64,000 bases of DNA, from contig NZ_VBTZ01000004.1 in assembly GCF_005771425.1 (NCBI RefSeq), positions 1-64,000 on the forward strand. Reading direction: 5' to 3'. This document shows positions 45,688 to 53,992 of the stretch, one piece after another; within the stretch, counting starts at the first letter, position 1; each line of letters starts with the position of its first letter. This stretch comes from Methylocystis sp. B8. GTDB lineage: Bacteria; Pseudomonadota; Alphaproteobacteria; Rhizobiales; Beijerinckiaceae. The position numbers were made by a program, and so were the translations under genes. Under the pieces are notes generated by a model. The model saw nothing but the letters and a program-made list of their open reading frames with translations. It was not told where the DNA came from and searched no databases.

Positions 45688-46563
45688 TTATCCGCCTAGC
45701 AACCGGCAAATCGACTCGAGCTGCTCCAACGAGCCATAGCGGATACGCAGCTCGCCTTTTTCTCCGTCAGGACGAAGTTCAACGCGCATCCCGAGCGCGT
45801 CGCTCAGAGTTTTTTCAATGGCGCGCGTATCGGCGTCCTTGGCGGAACGACCAGAACGTTTCGCCGGCCGAATATTCTTGATTTCGTCCTGAGCGAGCCG
45901 TTCGACGTCGCGGACGGTCATTCCTTTTTCGACGATGCGCCGCGCCACCGCGGCCGGGTCGGCGACGGCAAGAAGCGCGCGGGCGTGACCGGCCGAGATC
46001 GCGCCTTCGGCTACGAGCTTTTTCGCCTCTTCCGGCAGATTCAGCAGGCGAATCGTGTTGGCGATATGCGGCCGGCTCTTGCCAATGATCTTGGCGATTT
46101 CGCCATGAGAATAGCCGAACTCTTCGCCGAGCCGTTCGTAACCCTTCGCCTCTTCGATGGCGTTGAGATCCGCACGCTGAACATTCTCGATGATGGCGAG
46201 TTCAAGCGCCTCCTTGTCGTCAGCTTCGTGGATGACGACCGGAACGTCGGAGAGTCCCGCCATTTGCGCGGCACGCCAGCGCCGCTCGCCGGCGATAATT
46301 TCATAAGCGTCGGCGACGCCGGCGAGGGCGCGCACGACGATTGGCTGAATGACCCCCTTCTGACGGATCGAGGCGGTGAGTTCGGCGAGATCTTCCTCGC
46401 GAAAGGAAAGCCGCGGATTACGCGGGTTCGGCCGCAAAAACTCGATCGGCGCCTTTCGCGGACCCCTTGGCCGCTCGACCGTGGCGACGTCTGCGGCGGC
46501 GTCGCCGAGAAGCGCCGCCAATCCCCGGCCGAGCCGGCGCCGCGATTCCTCCGCCATCTGCAA
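45688..46563 (-). CDS. parB: chromosome partitioning protein ParB
   Basis: ParB binds parS and, as a CTPase clamp, spreads to form the partition complex. The 291-residue protein has LGRGLAALLGD at the N-terminus, the CTP-binding segment LTASIRQKGVIQPIVV and AGERRWRAAQMAGL, the helix-turn-helix EIAKIIGKSRPHIANTIRLLNLP, and a short C-terminal dimerisation part ending LRIRYGSLEQLESICRLLGG. Together with parA just upstream it forms the chromosomal par operon. Confidence 0.96.
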   Translation of the reverse strand: MQMAEESRRRLGRGLAALLGDAAADVATVERPRGPRKAPIEFLRPNPRNPRLSFREEDLAELTASIRQKGVIQPIVVRALAGVADAYEIIAGERRWRAAQMAGLSDVPVVIHEADDKEALELAIIENVQRADLNAIEEAKGYERLGEEFGYSHGEIAKIIGKSRPHIANTIRLLNLPEEAKKLVAEGAISAGHARALLAVADPAAVARRIVEKGMTVRDVERLAQDEIKNIRPAKRSGRSAKDADTRAIEKTLSDALGMRVELRPDGEKGELRIRYGSLEQLESICRLLGG

Positions 46564-46581
46564 AAAGCTCCTTTTTCTTTC

Positions 46582-47394
46582 TTAAGCCGCGCGCAGCCGC
46601 TTCTCGCGCTGGATCACCTCCGAGGCGAGTTTCAAATAGGCCTGACTGCCGGAGCATTTGAGGTCATAGAGCAGCACCGGCTTGCCATGCGATGGCGCCT
46701 CGGAGACCCTGACGTTTCGCGGGATCATGGTGTCATAGACCTTCTCGCCCATGAAGCGGCGCACATCGGCGGCGACCTGGTTCGCCAGATTGTTGCGCGG
46801 GTCATACATGGTCAGAACGACGCCATGGATAGACAACTTTTGGTTGAGCGTCTGTTTGACCTGATCGACAGTCGAGAGCAGCTGCGATAGGCCCTCCAGC
46901 GCGAAAAATTCGCACTGCAGCGGCACGACGACGGCGTCGCTGCTGGCTAACGCATTTATTGTCAATAGGTTAAGTGACGGCGGGCAGTCGATCAAGATAT
47001 AGTTATAACGGCGCTCCTCATCGTGATCGGCCGCCAACTCCGCAAACGCACGCTTCAACCTAAAGGCGCGATCCTTGTCATTAGCGATTTCAAGCTCGAC
47101 CCCGAGAAGATCGAGCGTCGAAGGCGCGATTGAGAGGCGCGGCACCGCTGTGGCGACGATGGCGTCGGCGAGACTCGATTCGCCGAGCAGCACGTCATAG
47201 GTCGAGATCGGCCGGTGCTGACGATCAATTCCGAGGCCCGTCGAGGCGTTGCCCTGCGGATCAAGGTCGATGACGAGAACTTCCTCGCCGACCGCGGCAA
47301 GCGCCGTTCCGAGATTGATGGCGGTGGTCGTCTTTCCCACGCCGCCCTTTTGATTGGCCAGCACAAGAATGCGCGGCGAAGAGGAAGCGGTCAC
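46582..47394 (-). CDS. parA: chromosome partitioning ATPase ParA
   Basis: ParA is the Walker-type ATPase that moves ParB-parS complexes. The 270-residue protein has the deviant Walker A motif ANQKGGVGKTTTAINL (about 13-28), VLVIDLDPQGNASTGLG (Walker A'), YILIDCPPSLNLLT (Walker B) and TMIPRNVRVSEAPSHGKP. The chromosomal (Soj-like) subtype has no N-terminal HTH. Its start overlaps the rsmG stop by four bases. Confidence 0.97.
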   Translation of the reverse strand: MTASSSPRILVLANQKGGVGKTTTAINLGTALAAVGEEVLVIDLDPQGNASTGLGIDRQHRPISTYDVLLGESSLADAIVATAVPRLSIAPSTLDLLGVELEIANDKDRAFRLKRAFAELAADHDEERRYNYILIDCPPSLNLLTINALASSDAVVVPLQCEFFALEGLSQLLSTVDQVKQTLNQKLSIHGVVLTMYDPRNNLANQVAADVRRFMGEKVYDTMIPRNVRVSEAPSHGKPVLLYDLKCSGSQAYLKLASEVIQREKRLRAA

Positions 47395-48029
47395 GATGGG
47401 GAAGCCTTGCGCTTGACGACGACGATGCGCGCGCCCTTGCGCGTGCGGCTTTCCGTCGATTCGCAGCTAAAGCTACCCAGCGCTTGAACCGCGGTCAATT
47501 CGTCTCGCCACTCTTCCCCTTTTAAAAATACGCCAATGGCGCCCTGCTGCAGCGGTTTTTCGGCAAGCTCAACCAGGCGCGTCAGCGGCGCGAGGGCGCG
47601 GGCGCTGACGCCGTCAATTTGGCCGGCCAGCGTTGGAATCACCTTCTCGATGCGCTCAGCGTGAACGATGGCTGGCGCGCGTGTTTCACGTGAAACAGCG
47701 CGCAGGAAGCCGGCCTTGCGCTGATCGCTCTCGATCAGGTGAATGACAGCGTTCGGCTGGTCCTTCAGGAGGAGAGCGGTCACCAGCGCTGGAAAGCCGG
47801 CGCCGGATCCCATATCCGCCCAGCGCCTGATATTCGGCGCGACGGCCTGAATCTGCGCGGAATCAGCGAAATGCCTTAGCCAAATTTCGTCGATTGTGGG
47901 GGAGGAAACGAGATTAATCTTTGCCTGCCAGCGCTTCAGCAGCGCCGCGTAGAGTTCAAGCTCCGCTTCGATTGGCTTGAGTTCCGGGAAGAGATCCAGC
48001 GCCTCCTCCCGGCCGGCGTCTGCTTTCAC
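47391..48029 (-). CDS. rsmG: 16S rRNA (guanine527-N7)-methyltransferase
   Basis: RsmG (GidB) methylates G527 of 16S rRNA. The 212-residue protein has [26 protein letters not shown] (about 33-58), the SAM motif [19 protein letters not shown] and [22 protein letters not shown]. The stop overlaps the parA start and the start overlaps the mnmG stop (48026-48029), so the genes are translationally coupled. The gene carries a perfect parS site inside (47682-47697). Confidence 0.96.
   Translation of the reverse strand: MKADAGREEALDLFPELKPIEAELELYAALLKRWQAKINLVSSPTIDEIWLRHFADSAQIQAVAPNIRRWADMGSGAGFPALVTALLLKDQPNAVIHLIESDQRKAGFLRAVSRETRAPAIVHAERIEKVIPTLAGQIDGVSARALAPLTRLVELAEKPLQQGAIGVFLKGEEWRDELTAVQALGSFSCESTESRTRKGARIVVVKRKASPS
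47682..47697. promoter_or_regulatory. parS site within rsmG
   Basis: TGTTTCACGTGAAACA is the perfect 16-bp palindromic consensus to which ParB binds. It lies inside rsmG, about 300 bases from parA. Confidence 0.95.
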
Positions 48030-49867
48030 GCGCGGCGCGCCCGCGCCGCCAGCAGCGTCAGCGCAGAAGGAGTCATGCCGTCGATGCGCTGCGCCTGGCC
48101 GATCGTGCGCGGCCTCAGAAAACTCAGCTTTCCACGCAATTCCGCCGACAGGCCGGCGATCGACGCATAGTCGAGACCCTCCGGGAGCGCCAAGCGTTCG
48201 TCGCGTCGATACGCGTCAATATCGGCCTGCTGCCTATCGAGATAGACGGCATAGCGCGCCTCGTTCTCGAGCCGCTCCCCAATTGCGGGATCAATTTCGC
48301 TGAGCTCAGGCCAAATCGAGGTTAGCCGATCCAGGGTGATGTCCGGAAAGGACAGCAGCGCATAGGCGGTGCGGCGCAAGCCGTCCTGATTGACCGGCAG
48401 GCCGTGTCGGCGCGCTGCGGCCGATGTCAGTTCCCGCGCCTGCAGCATCCTTCGCCCAGCCTCAAGGCTGGCGGCGCGGGCGGCATAATGGAACGCGCGG
48501 CAGGCGCTCACGCATCCGATCTCGACGCCCCGCGGCGTTAGGCGCTCGTCCGCGTTGTCTGCGCGCAGCGACAGGCGATATTCGGCGCGCGAAGTGAACA
48601 TGCGATAGGGCTCGCTGACCCCGCGCGTAACGAGATCGTCGATCATGACGCCGAGATAGGCTTCGGCGCGATCGAAGACGATTGCGCTCTTTCCAGCCAC
48701 ATGGCGCGCCGCGCTGATCCCAGCGACGATCCCCTGCGCCGCGGCCTCTTCGTAGCCCGTCGTGCCGTTGATCTGCCCGGCGAAGAAAAGTCCGCAAATC
48801 CGCTTGGTTTCGAGCGTCGCCGCAAGTTCGCGCGGATCGACATAATCATATTCGATCGCATAGCCCGGCCGCAGAATGCGCGCTTCCTCCAGCCCAGGAA
48901 TGGCGTTGATGAAGGCCTGCTGGGTCGCCAGCGGCAGAGAGGTCGAGACGCCGTTCGGATAGACGATGTGGTCGTCGAGCCCTTCGGGTTCAAGAAAGAT
49001 CTGGTGCGCTTCGCGGTCGGCGAAGCGGGTCACCTTGTCCTCGATCGAGGGACAGTAGCGAGGTCCTGGGCCGGATATCGCCCCCGTGCGCAAGGGCGAG
49101 CGGTGCAGATCGTCGAGGATGATCTGATGCGCGGCCGGCGTCGTGCGGGTGACTCCGCAGGCGATCTGACGGTTTTCAATCTTCGTCGTCAGATAGGAGA
49201 AGGGCTCGGGCGTCGGATCGCCCCATTGTTCTTCGAGCGCTCCCCAGCGGATGGTGCGCCCGTCGAGCCGCGGCGGCGTGCCGGTCTTGAGACGCGCCAC
49301 AGCAAAGCCCGCCGCCCGCAATCGTCGGCTCAACGCGTTTGAGGGCGCGTCGCCCATCCGGCCGGCCGGCGTGCGTTCGTCGCCGATATGGATCACCCCG
49401 CCGAGAAAGGTGCCGGTCGAAACGACGACGGCCGGGGCGCGAATTTCGCCGTTAGCGGTGACGACGCCGCGAATGGCGTCGTTTTCCATCAGCAGGTCTT
49501 CGACAGAGGCTTCGACGGTCGTCAGATTTTCCGTTTCGTCGAGCGCCGCTTGCATCGCCGCGCGATAGAGCCTGCGATCGGCTTGGGCGCGCGGACCCCA
49601 CACGGCCGGGCCCTTGGAGCGGTTGAGAACGCGGAATTGGATTCCGGCGGCGTCGGCGACGCGCCCCATCAGGCCGTCGAGCGCGTCGATCTCCCGAACC
49701 AGCTGGCCCTTTCCCAATCCGCCAATCGCGGGATTGCAAGACATTTCACCAATTTTTTTGCGGTTCTGTGTCACGAGCGCGGTGCGCGCGCCAAGGCGCG
49801 CCGCCGCGGCCGCCGCCTCGCAGCCGGCGTGCCCGCCGCCGATCACAATGACATCGAAGCTCTTCAT
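48026..49867 (-). CDS. mnmG: tRNA uridine-5-carboxymethylaminomethyl modification enzyme, FAD subunit
   Basis: MnmG with MnmE modifies U34 of several tRNAs. The 613-residue flavoprotein has the FAD motif [24 protein letters not shown] (6-29), [24 protein letters not shown] (about 44-67), [20 protein letters not shown] and [15 protein letters not shown]. The pair of GidA signatures and the length are standard. It lies between mnmE and rsmG, as near most alphaproteobacterial origins. Confidence 0.97.
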   Translation of the reverse strand: MKSFDVIVIGGGHAGCEAAAAAARLGARTALVTQNRKKIGEMSCNPAIGGLGKGQLVREIDALDGLMGRVADAAGIQFRVLNRSKGPAVWGPRAQADRRLYRAAMQAALDETENLTTVEASVEDLLMENDAIRGVVTANGEIRAPAVVVSTGTFLGGVIHIGDERTPAGRMGDAPSNALSRRLRAAGFAVARLKTGTPPRLDGRTIRWGALEEQWGDPTPEPFSYLTTKIENRQIACGVTRTTPAAHQIILDDLHRSPLRTGAISGPGPRYCPSIEDKVTRFADREAHQIFLEPEGLDDHIVYPNGVSTSLPLATQQAFINAIPGLEEARILRPGYAIEYDYVDPRELAATLETKRICGLFFAGQINGTTGYEEAAAQGIVAGISAARHVAGKSAIVFDRAEAYLGVMIDDLVTRGVSEPYRMFTSRAEYRLSLRADNADERLTPRGVEIGCVSACRAFHYAARAASLEAGRRMLQARELTSAAARRHGLPVNQDGLRRTAYALLSFPDITLDRLTSIWPELSEIDPAIGERLENEARYAVYLDRQQADIDAYRRDERLALPEGLDYASIAGLSAELRGKLSFLRPRTIGQAQRIDGMTPSALTLLAARARRA

Positions 49868-49876
49868 GCTTGGATC

Positions 49877-49892
49877 TGTTTCACGTGAAACA
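49877..49892. promoter_or_regulatory. parS site between mnmG and mnmE
   Basis: A second perfect TGTTTCACGTGAAACA lies in the 27-base gap between the mnmE stop and the mnmG start, 2.2 kb from the first. Confidence 0.95.
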
Positions 49893-49894
49893 TA

Positions 49895-51193
49895 TCATTT
49901 GCCAATACAGAAACGCGAGAAAACTGCGTCGAGAACGTCCTCGACGTCGACGGCGCCAACAATCCGGCCCAGCGCCTGACCGGCGCGGCGTAAATCTTCC
50001 GCCAGAAGCTCCAGCGCCCCTGCTCCGCCGATAACGGTTTCGACGCTGGCCACAGCCTGCTCAAGCGCCAGGCGATGCCTTTCCCTAGTAATCAGCGCCG
50101 CCACGCCGTCGCCCAATCTGGCGCGGGCATGCGCTTCGATCGCCGCAGCAAGGGTTTCGAGCCCCTCGCCGCTCAAGGCGCAGACCCCGATTGCGGCATC
50201 AACCGCTGGCCTGAGGTCGGTCTTGGTCGCGACGTGGATCGTTTCAATATCGCTGCGCGGCGGCGGCTCCGCCGCATCCGATAGCCATAGCGCCAGATCT
50301 GCGGTCTCGACCCGCGCGAGCGTCCGATCGACGCCGATCCGCTCAATTTCGTCCGCCGCCTCGCGCAGTCCCGCGGTGTCGATCAGCGTGACCGGAAGTC
50401 CGCCAATGTCGAGATGGGCCTCGATCATGTCTCGGGTCGTGCCGGGAATCGCCGAAACGATCGCGAGATCACGTTGGGTCAGAGCGTTGATCAGCGTTGA
50501 TTTTCCTACGTTTGGCCGCCCTAGAATGATGACCGTGAAGCCGTCGCGCATGCGCTCGGACGCCGGCGCGATCTGTAGCGCTGCACGCATGTCTTCGGCG
50601 ACAGGAGAAAGCATTTCACCGAGCTGCGCCTGTGAAAAACCGCCGACGTCGGCCTCGTCGCTGAAATCGAGTTCTACTTCAAGAAGCGCCAAAGCATCGA
50701 CCAGAGCCCCCCGCCAGCCTTCGACTTTGCGCCGCAGGGCGCCCCCGGCGACCCTCAGCGCTTGGCGGCGCTGCCCTTCAGTCTGCGCGTCGATCAAATC
50801 GGCGAGCGCTTCGGCTTGAGACAGATCGAGCTTGCCATTGGCGAAGCCGCGCCGGGCGAATTCGCCGGGCTCCGCCGGCCGCAGGCCGGGCAATCTCTGC
50901 AGCGCGGCAAGCGTACCCTCGATGACGGCGCTGCCGCCGTGGAGCTGCAGCTCCGCGTAGTCTTCGCCCGTCGAGGAGGCGGGTCCTGGAAAGAACAGCG
51001 CGATCCCGCGATCTAGCATGTCGCCACTCGCCGGATCGCGCAGGACCACAAATGTCGCCCGCCGCGGCTCGGGAAGCCTGCCGGCGAGCGCCTTGAGCGC
51101 CTCCCCCGCCCCCGGACCGGAAATCCGAATGATGGCGATCGCCGAGCGCCCGGCGCCAGTGCCAAGCGCAAAAATTGTGTCGGGCGACGTCAT
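49895..51193 (-). CDS. mnmE: tRNA modification GTPase MnmE
   Basis: MnmE is the GTPase partner of MnmG. The 432-residue protein has the N-terminal folate-type domain (DTIFALGTGAGRSAIAIIRISG), then the G domain with VIILGRPNVGKSTLINAL (about 210-227), TTRDMIEAHLDIGG (G2), DTAGLREAADEIERIG (G3), and the C-terminal FCIGK whose Cys is characteristic. The ATG at 51193 is the family start; the frame continues to 51523 but that part is composition-wise a shadow. The ATG overlaps the stop of a small upstream frame. Confidence 0.96.
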   Translation of the reverse strand: MTSPDTIFALGTGAGRSAIAIIRISGPGAGEALKALAGRLPEPRRATFVVLRDPASGDMLDRGIALFFPGPASSTGEDYAELQLHGGSAVIEGTLAALQRLPGLRPAEPGEFARRGFANGKLDLSQAEALADLIDAQTEGQRRQALRVAGGALRRKVEGWRGALVDALALLEVELDFSDEADVGGFSQAQLGEMLSPVAEDMRAALQIAPASERMRDGFTVIILGRPNVGKSTLINALTQRDLAIVSAIPGTTRDMIEAHLDIGGLPVTLIDTAGLREAADEIERIGVDRTLARVETADLALWLSDAAEPPPRSDIETIHVATKTDLRPAVDAAIGVCALSGEGLETLAAAIEAHARARLGDGVAALITRERHRLALEQAVASVETVIGGAGALELLAEDLRRAGQALGRIVGAVDVEDVLDAVFSRFCIGK

Positions 51194-51507
51194 GGCGTCC
51201 CAACCTCGCGACGATGAGGTGCAGCTAAGACAATTCCTGGCAGCCTGCCCGCATTCCAACAGACGAACCCAATAATGTTGCACCGCACAATAAACAGGCC
51301 CGGCGACGACAAGGCGACGCCTCGACGCGGCTCGACGAGCGCGCAGGCCTTGCCAGCGGCGTTGCGAAAGAAGACCGCACGCTCGCCAAAACGCGCATCG
51401 CGAGCGACGCGACCCGCTACAGACGCCACGCGAGGCCGACGATCGGCCACAGATTGGCGAAGTTTGAAAAGATTGCCCCACGCTTCGATCATCATCACGC
51501 GACTCAT
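51190..51507 (-). CDS. possible small gene coupled to mnmE
   Basis: The 105-residue frame starts MSRVMMIEAWGNLFKLRQSV and has a natural Ala/Val/Arg composition. It ends in TGA overlapping the mnmE ATG (ATGA), the usual sign of coupling. I do not recognise a family and a ribosome-binding site directly before 51507 is not obvious. It may be a real leader gene or chance. Confidence 0.3.
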   Translation of the reverse strand: MSRVMMIEAWGNLFKLRQSVADRRPRVASVAGRVARDARFGERAVFFRNAAGKACALVEPRRGVALSSPGLFIVRCNIIGFVCWNAGRLPGIVLAAPHRREVGTP

Positions 51508-51691
51508 GCCATGCGCCCGTCACGCCGGCTATCTCCTTTCATTTTCCTAAAAACGCTAAAACTCGACGGTCACGATCAAAAGTTGGGTTTAGCAGGAACC
51601 ATTCGACGCATTGGCCGTTTCTGGTTCGCGAGTCTTTTCAACCGGTCATTTCAAAGTTCATATCCGCCGACGTAAGCACCGGAGAATTTCC
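51194..51691. other. intergenic region between mnmE and the exported cassette
   Basis: About 500 bases that hold the promoters of the mnmE operon (left) and the cassette (right). Apart from the doubtful small frame at 51190-51507 I see no clear gene, repeat or terminator. An AAAGGAGATA stretch lies near 51525-51535 on the minus strand, nine bases ahead of a GTG at 51523. Confidence 0.45.
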
Positions 51692-52066
51692 ATGTCCGTG
51701 CTTCGTATCTCGTGTCCGAAAAAATTTGCGCGCGTCGAAACGACGTATCGTGCAACAATTTTATTGAGCATTGGCTTCATGCTTTATCTCTCTCTCCAAG
51801 CAGCGCGCGCGCAAAGCACGATCGCCGACTACGATCGCATCGTCGCCGAAGCCAAGCGATGTATGGCGGCAGACGAGCCATGCATAGTCGCTGGCGGCGT
51901 CAAAGGCTGCCGGTGTCCGACCGCCGTGCGCGCCAGCCAAGCGCAACGCGTATCGGCGATGGCGCAAGGCGCCACGTGTCCGCAGATTGAGCGGCTCTAC
52001 TGCCCGCCTTTACGCGCCCCGCGTTGCATCGATGGTCGATGCGCCGCGGACGTTAATTCTCCATGA
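51692..52066 (+). CDS. exported Cys-rich small protein, first gene of the cassette
   Basis: The 124-residue protein has a hydrophobic signal (TILLSIGFMLYLSLQA) with cleavage after ARA at about 40. The mature part has eight cysteines (57, 64, 73, 75, 96, 104, 112, 117), in CMAADEPC, KGCRCPT, CPQIERLYCPP and RCIDGRC, so it should be disulfide-bonded. The ATG at 51692 has GGAGAA upstream. Some 50 bases separate it from the next gene, which starts with its own strong site. No known family recognised. Confidence 0.65.
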   Translation: MSVLRISCPKKFARVETTYRATILLSIGFMLYLSLQAARAQSTIADYDRIVAEAKRCMAADEPCIVAGGVKGCRCPTAVRASQAQRVSAMAQGATCPQIERLYCPPLRAPRCIDGRCAADVNSP

Positions 52067-52114
52067 CTGCCGTTAAACGCCGCGCTTTTTTGCAATTATA
52101 TCGAGGAGGTGAAA

Positions 52115-52936
52115 ATGTTTGCGATTGTCCAAAAACATTTAGCGCGAGTTCAAAGCGGGGGCGCGCGGAGCTCTCTCGCCGCATGGCTCTTTCTCGTTCT
52201 GGCCGCGCAACCCGCATCGGCCGACAAGACATATTATCTCGATGAATCGACCGACTTTACTGGCAATGGTTGCGAGAACGCCGACCTGAACGATGTGACG
52301 TCGAGCCTGCGAAGCTCTCTCAACTCCAATGGCTGGAGCGGGCAACGATGGACCAATTCAAACGCCTGGCCGCAGGATTATTTTGAATCCACGATGGCTG
52401 GATTATCCGGCGTCGACAACCTGTATGGCGACAACTTTCTACTCACGGTATACGCCGGCCACGGCAATCGTGCGCTCGTTCAATTCGGATTCATGCGCAA
52501 CGGACGCTGCACGGTCAATCTTGAAACACAGGCGCGGCTCGGTCTGCAGGGCGGAAACAAGGCCGTGTATGCCATGTATGTCACGAGCTGCACGCTGAAC
52601 CTCGATTCGCTTTCGCGCAACTTCAATCACGAAATTCGACAGCAGTTCGGCTATCACAATTCGCCCTCGGTCAAGGACGACCAGCCGCGCGATTTTTTCG
52701 AGGAGACGAACTCGAAGACCAATGCGAGAGCCTGGATCGACGAGATGGAAGATCGTCCTGGCTGGTTTACTGGCGACAATTCGCCGATCGCGCTGACGCA
52801 CGGGCTCGACTCAAGTCACTGCGACTGGGTTCGTGACACAGCCAAATTGCGTGGCGACTCGCTGCTTTTCACGCCGCCGGAGCCCTGGGGCTGGTTCTGC
52901 TGGATTATGTACGATCATGGCGCCAGCGGCTGCTGA
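52115..52936 (+). CDS. exported caspase-like protein (DUF6345-like)
   Basis: The 273-residue protein has a signal peptide (AAWLFLVLAAQPASA, cut after residue 36). Two elements recall the clan CD cysteine proteases (caspases, gingipains): a beta-strand ending with a His-Gly pair, LLTVYAGHGN (His116), and a second strand ending with a Cys, AMYVTSCTLN (Cys159). The pattern and the SDSSHCDW and WGWFCWIMYDHGASGC end resemble the DUF6345 family, whose activity is not known to me. Six cysteines occur in the mature part. The ATG at 52115 follows AGGAGGT by four bases. Confidence 0.75.
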   Translation: MFAIVQKHLARVQSGGARSSLAAWLFLVLAAQPASADKTYYLDESTDFTGNGCENADLNDVTSSLRSSLNSNGWSGQRWTNSNAWPQDYFESTMAGLSGVDNLYGDNFLLTVYAGHGNRALVQFGFMRNGRCTVNLETQARLGLQGGNKAVYAMYVTSCTLNLDSLSRNFNHEIRQQFGYHNSPSVKDDQPRDFFEETNSKTNARAWIDEMEDRPGWFTGDNSPIALTHGLDSSHCDWVRDTAKLRGDSLLFTPPEPWGWFCWIMYDHGASGC

Positions 52937-52956
52937 ATATTTTTTAGGAGGCTACT

Positions 52957-53964
52957 ATGAAAAATTTTTATCTCACCGCCCTCTTCGCATTTTCCACGTC
53001 GCTTGCAGTGACGGAAGCGCGCGCGCAAGAAACTTCCGACGTTCCGAAACGCGTGGCGACCTTTGAAATGAACTGGAAGAAGCGCGACGGATCAGCGATC
53101 TCGGATTTGGCCCGCTCGGCTGCCGAAATCCTCACCGGTCGCGACCTCCGAGCGAAGACTCCCGTCGTCGAACCGGTGAAAAATATCCGCGCGGGTCGTA
53201 TGCAAGTGATGATTCCCGACGCGCCTTCGCTCGAAATGACCTATCTGCCCGATTACGATGAATTGAGGATCGTCGACACGGAACTTTTTTCCGCGCGCGC
53301 CCCCGAGCGTGATCTCGCCCAAAGCGACGCAATGAAAATCGCCCGCAACGCTTTCGACATGCTTGCACAACGGAAGCTGATCGATCCGGCCCAATATGAT
53401 TGGGAAAAAGCCGATGTGGGCTTCACCTGGGTTGGCGGCGCTTCGCGCGCGTCAAAAGCCAGCGAGCGCAAGCGTGTTGAATATCGCATCACTCTACGGC
53501 GCGTGCTCAATGGCATCGAACTGGCGAATGCCGGCCTGCGTTTGGCCGTGCACGCCAATGGACGCTTGTCCGGCCTGCGACTGGGCGGCGTGACTGTTGC
53601 ATCGAAACAGGGAAGGCAAATGGAAGAGCCAACCGGACGTGGTCGTTGGCTTGAGCCAAAACAGTCGATGGACGCTCTACGCGGCCGCTTTGAGCGCGAC
53701 ATCGTCGCAGCTCAAAAGGCCAAAGCGAACATCGCATGGTCCAAGATCATGTATGTCATGCCGGAGAAGGAGCGTTCATCCGTCGTCGAACCGCTCTATG
53801 TCGTGTCCTATTCGCTACAGACGCCAACGCCCGAAAACGAAATGGCGGTCAGCCGTCGCAAAACGATCGGTTTCTCGCTTGTCGATGCGAATGCTCCGCC
53901 GGTCGACCTTACGCCGCCAACGCACGAACCGGCGCCTGACCAAACCCAGAAGCCTGGAAAATAA
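52957..53964 (+). CDS. exported partner protein with PepSY-like segments
   Basis: The 335-residue protein has a signal peptide (ALFAFSTSLAVTEARA, about 1-23). Its mature part contains DAMKIARNAFDMLAQRKLIDP, RVEYRITLRRVLNGIELANAGLRLAVHANGRLSGLRL (the ELANAGLRLAVHANGRLSGL pattern resembles the FTP/PepSY propeptide repeats), and KIMYVMPEKERSSVVEPLYVVSYSL. Such propeptide-like domains often keep secreted proteases inactive. The ATG at 52957 has AGGAGG upstream and lies 20 bases after the caspase-like gene. A propeptide or chaperone role is inference from the pattern and the neighbour. Confidence 0.7.
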   Translation: MKNFYLTALFAFSTSLAVTEARAQETSDVPKRVATFEMNWKKRDGSAISDLARSAAEILTGRDLRAKTPVVEPVKNIRAGRMQVMIPDAPSLEMTYLPDYDELRIVDTELFSARAPERDLAQSDAMKIARNAFDMLAQRKLIDPAQYDWEKADVGFTWVGGASRASKASERKRVEYRITLRRVLNGIELANAGLRLAVHANGRLSGLRLGGVTVASKQGRQMEEPTGRGRWLEPKQSMDALRGRFERDIVAAQKAKANIAWSKIMYVMPEKERSSVVEPLYVVSYSLQTPTPENEMAVSRRKTIGFSLVDANAPPVDLTPPTHEPAPDQTQKPGK

Positions 53965-53992
53965 CGACGGACGTTAAGGACGTTCAGGGCGA

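Noticed and set aside
51194..51523. N-terminal extension of MnmE from the GTG at 51523
   Set aside because: An AAAGGAG site lies ahead, but the extra 110 residues have shadow-type composition and no MnmE family similarity; the normal start is 51193.
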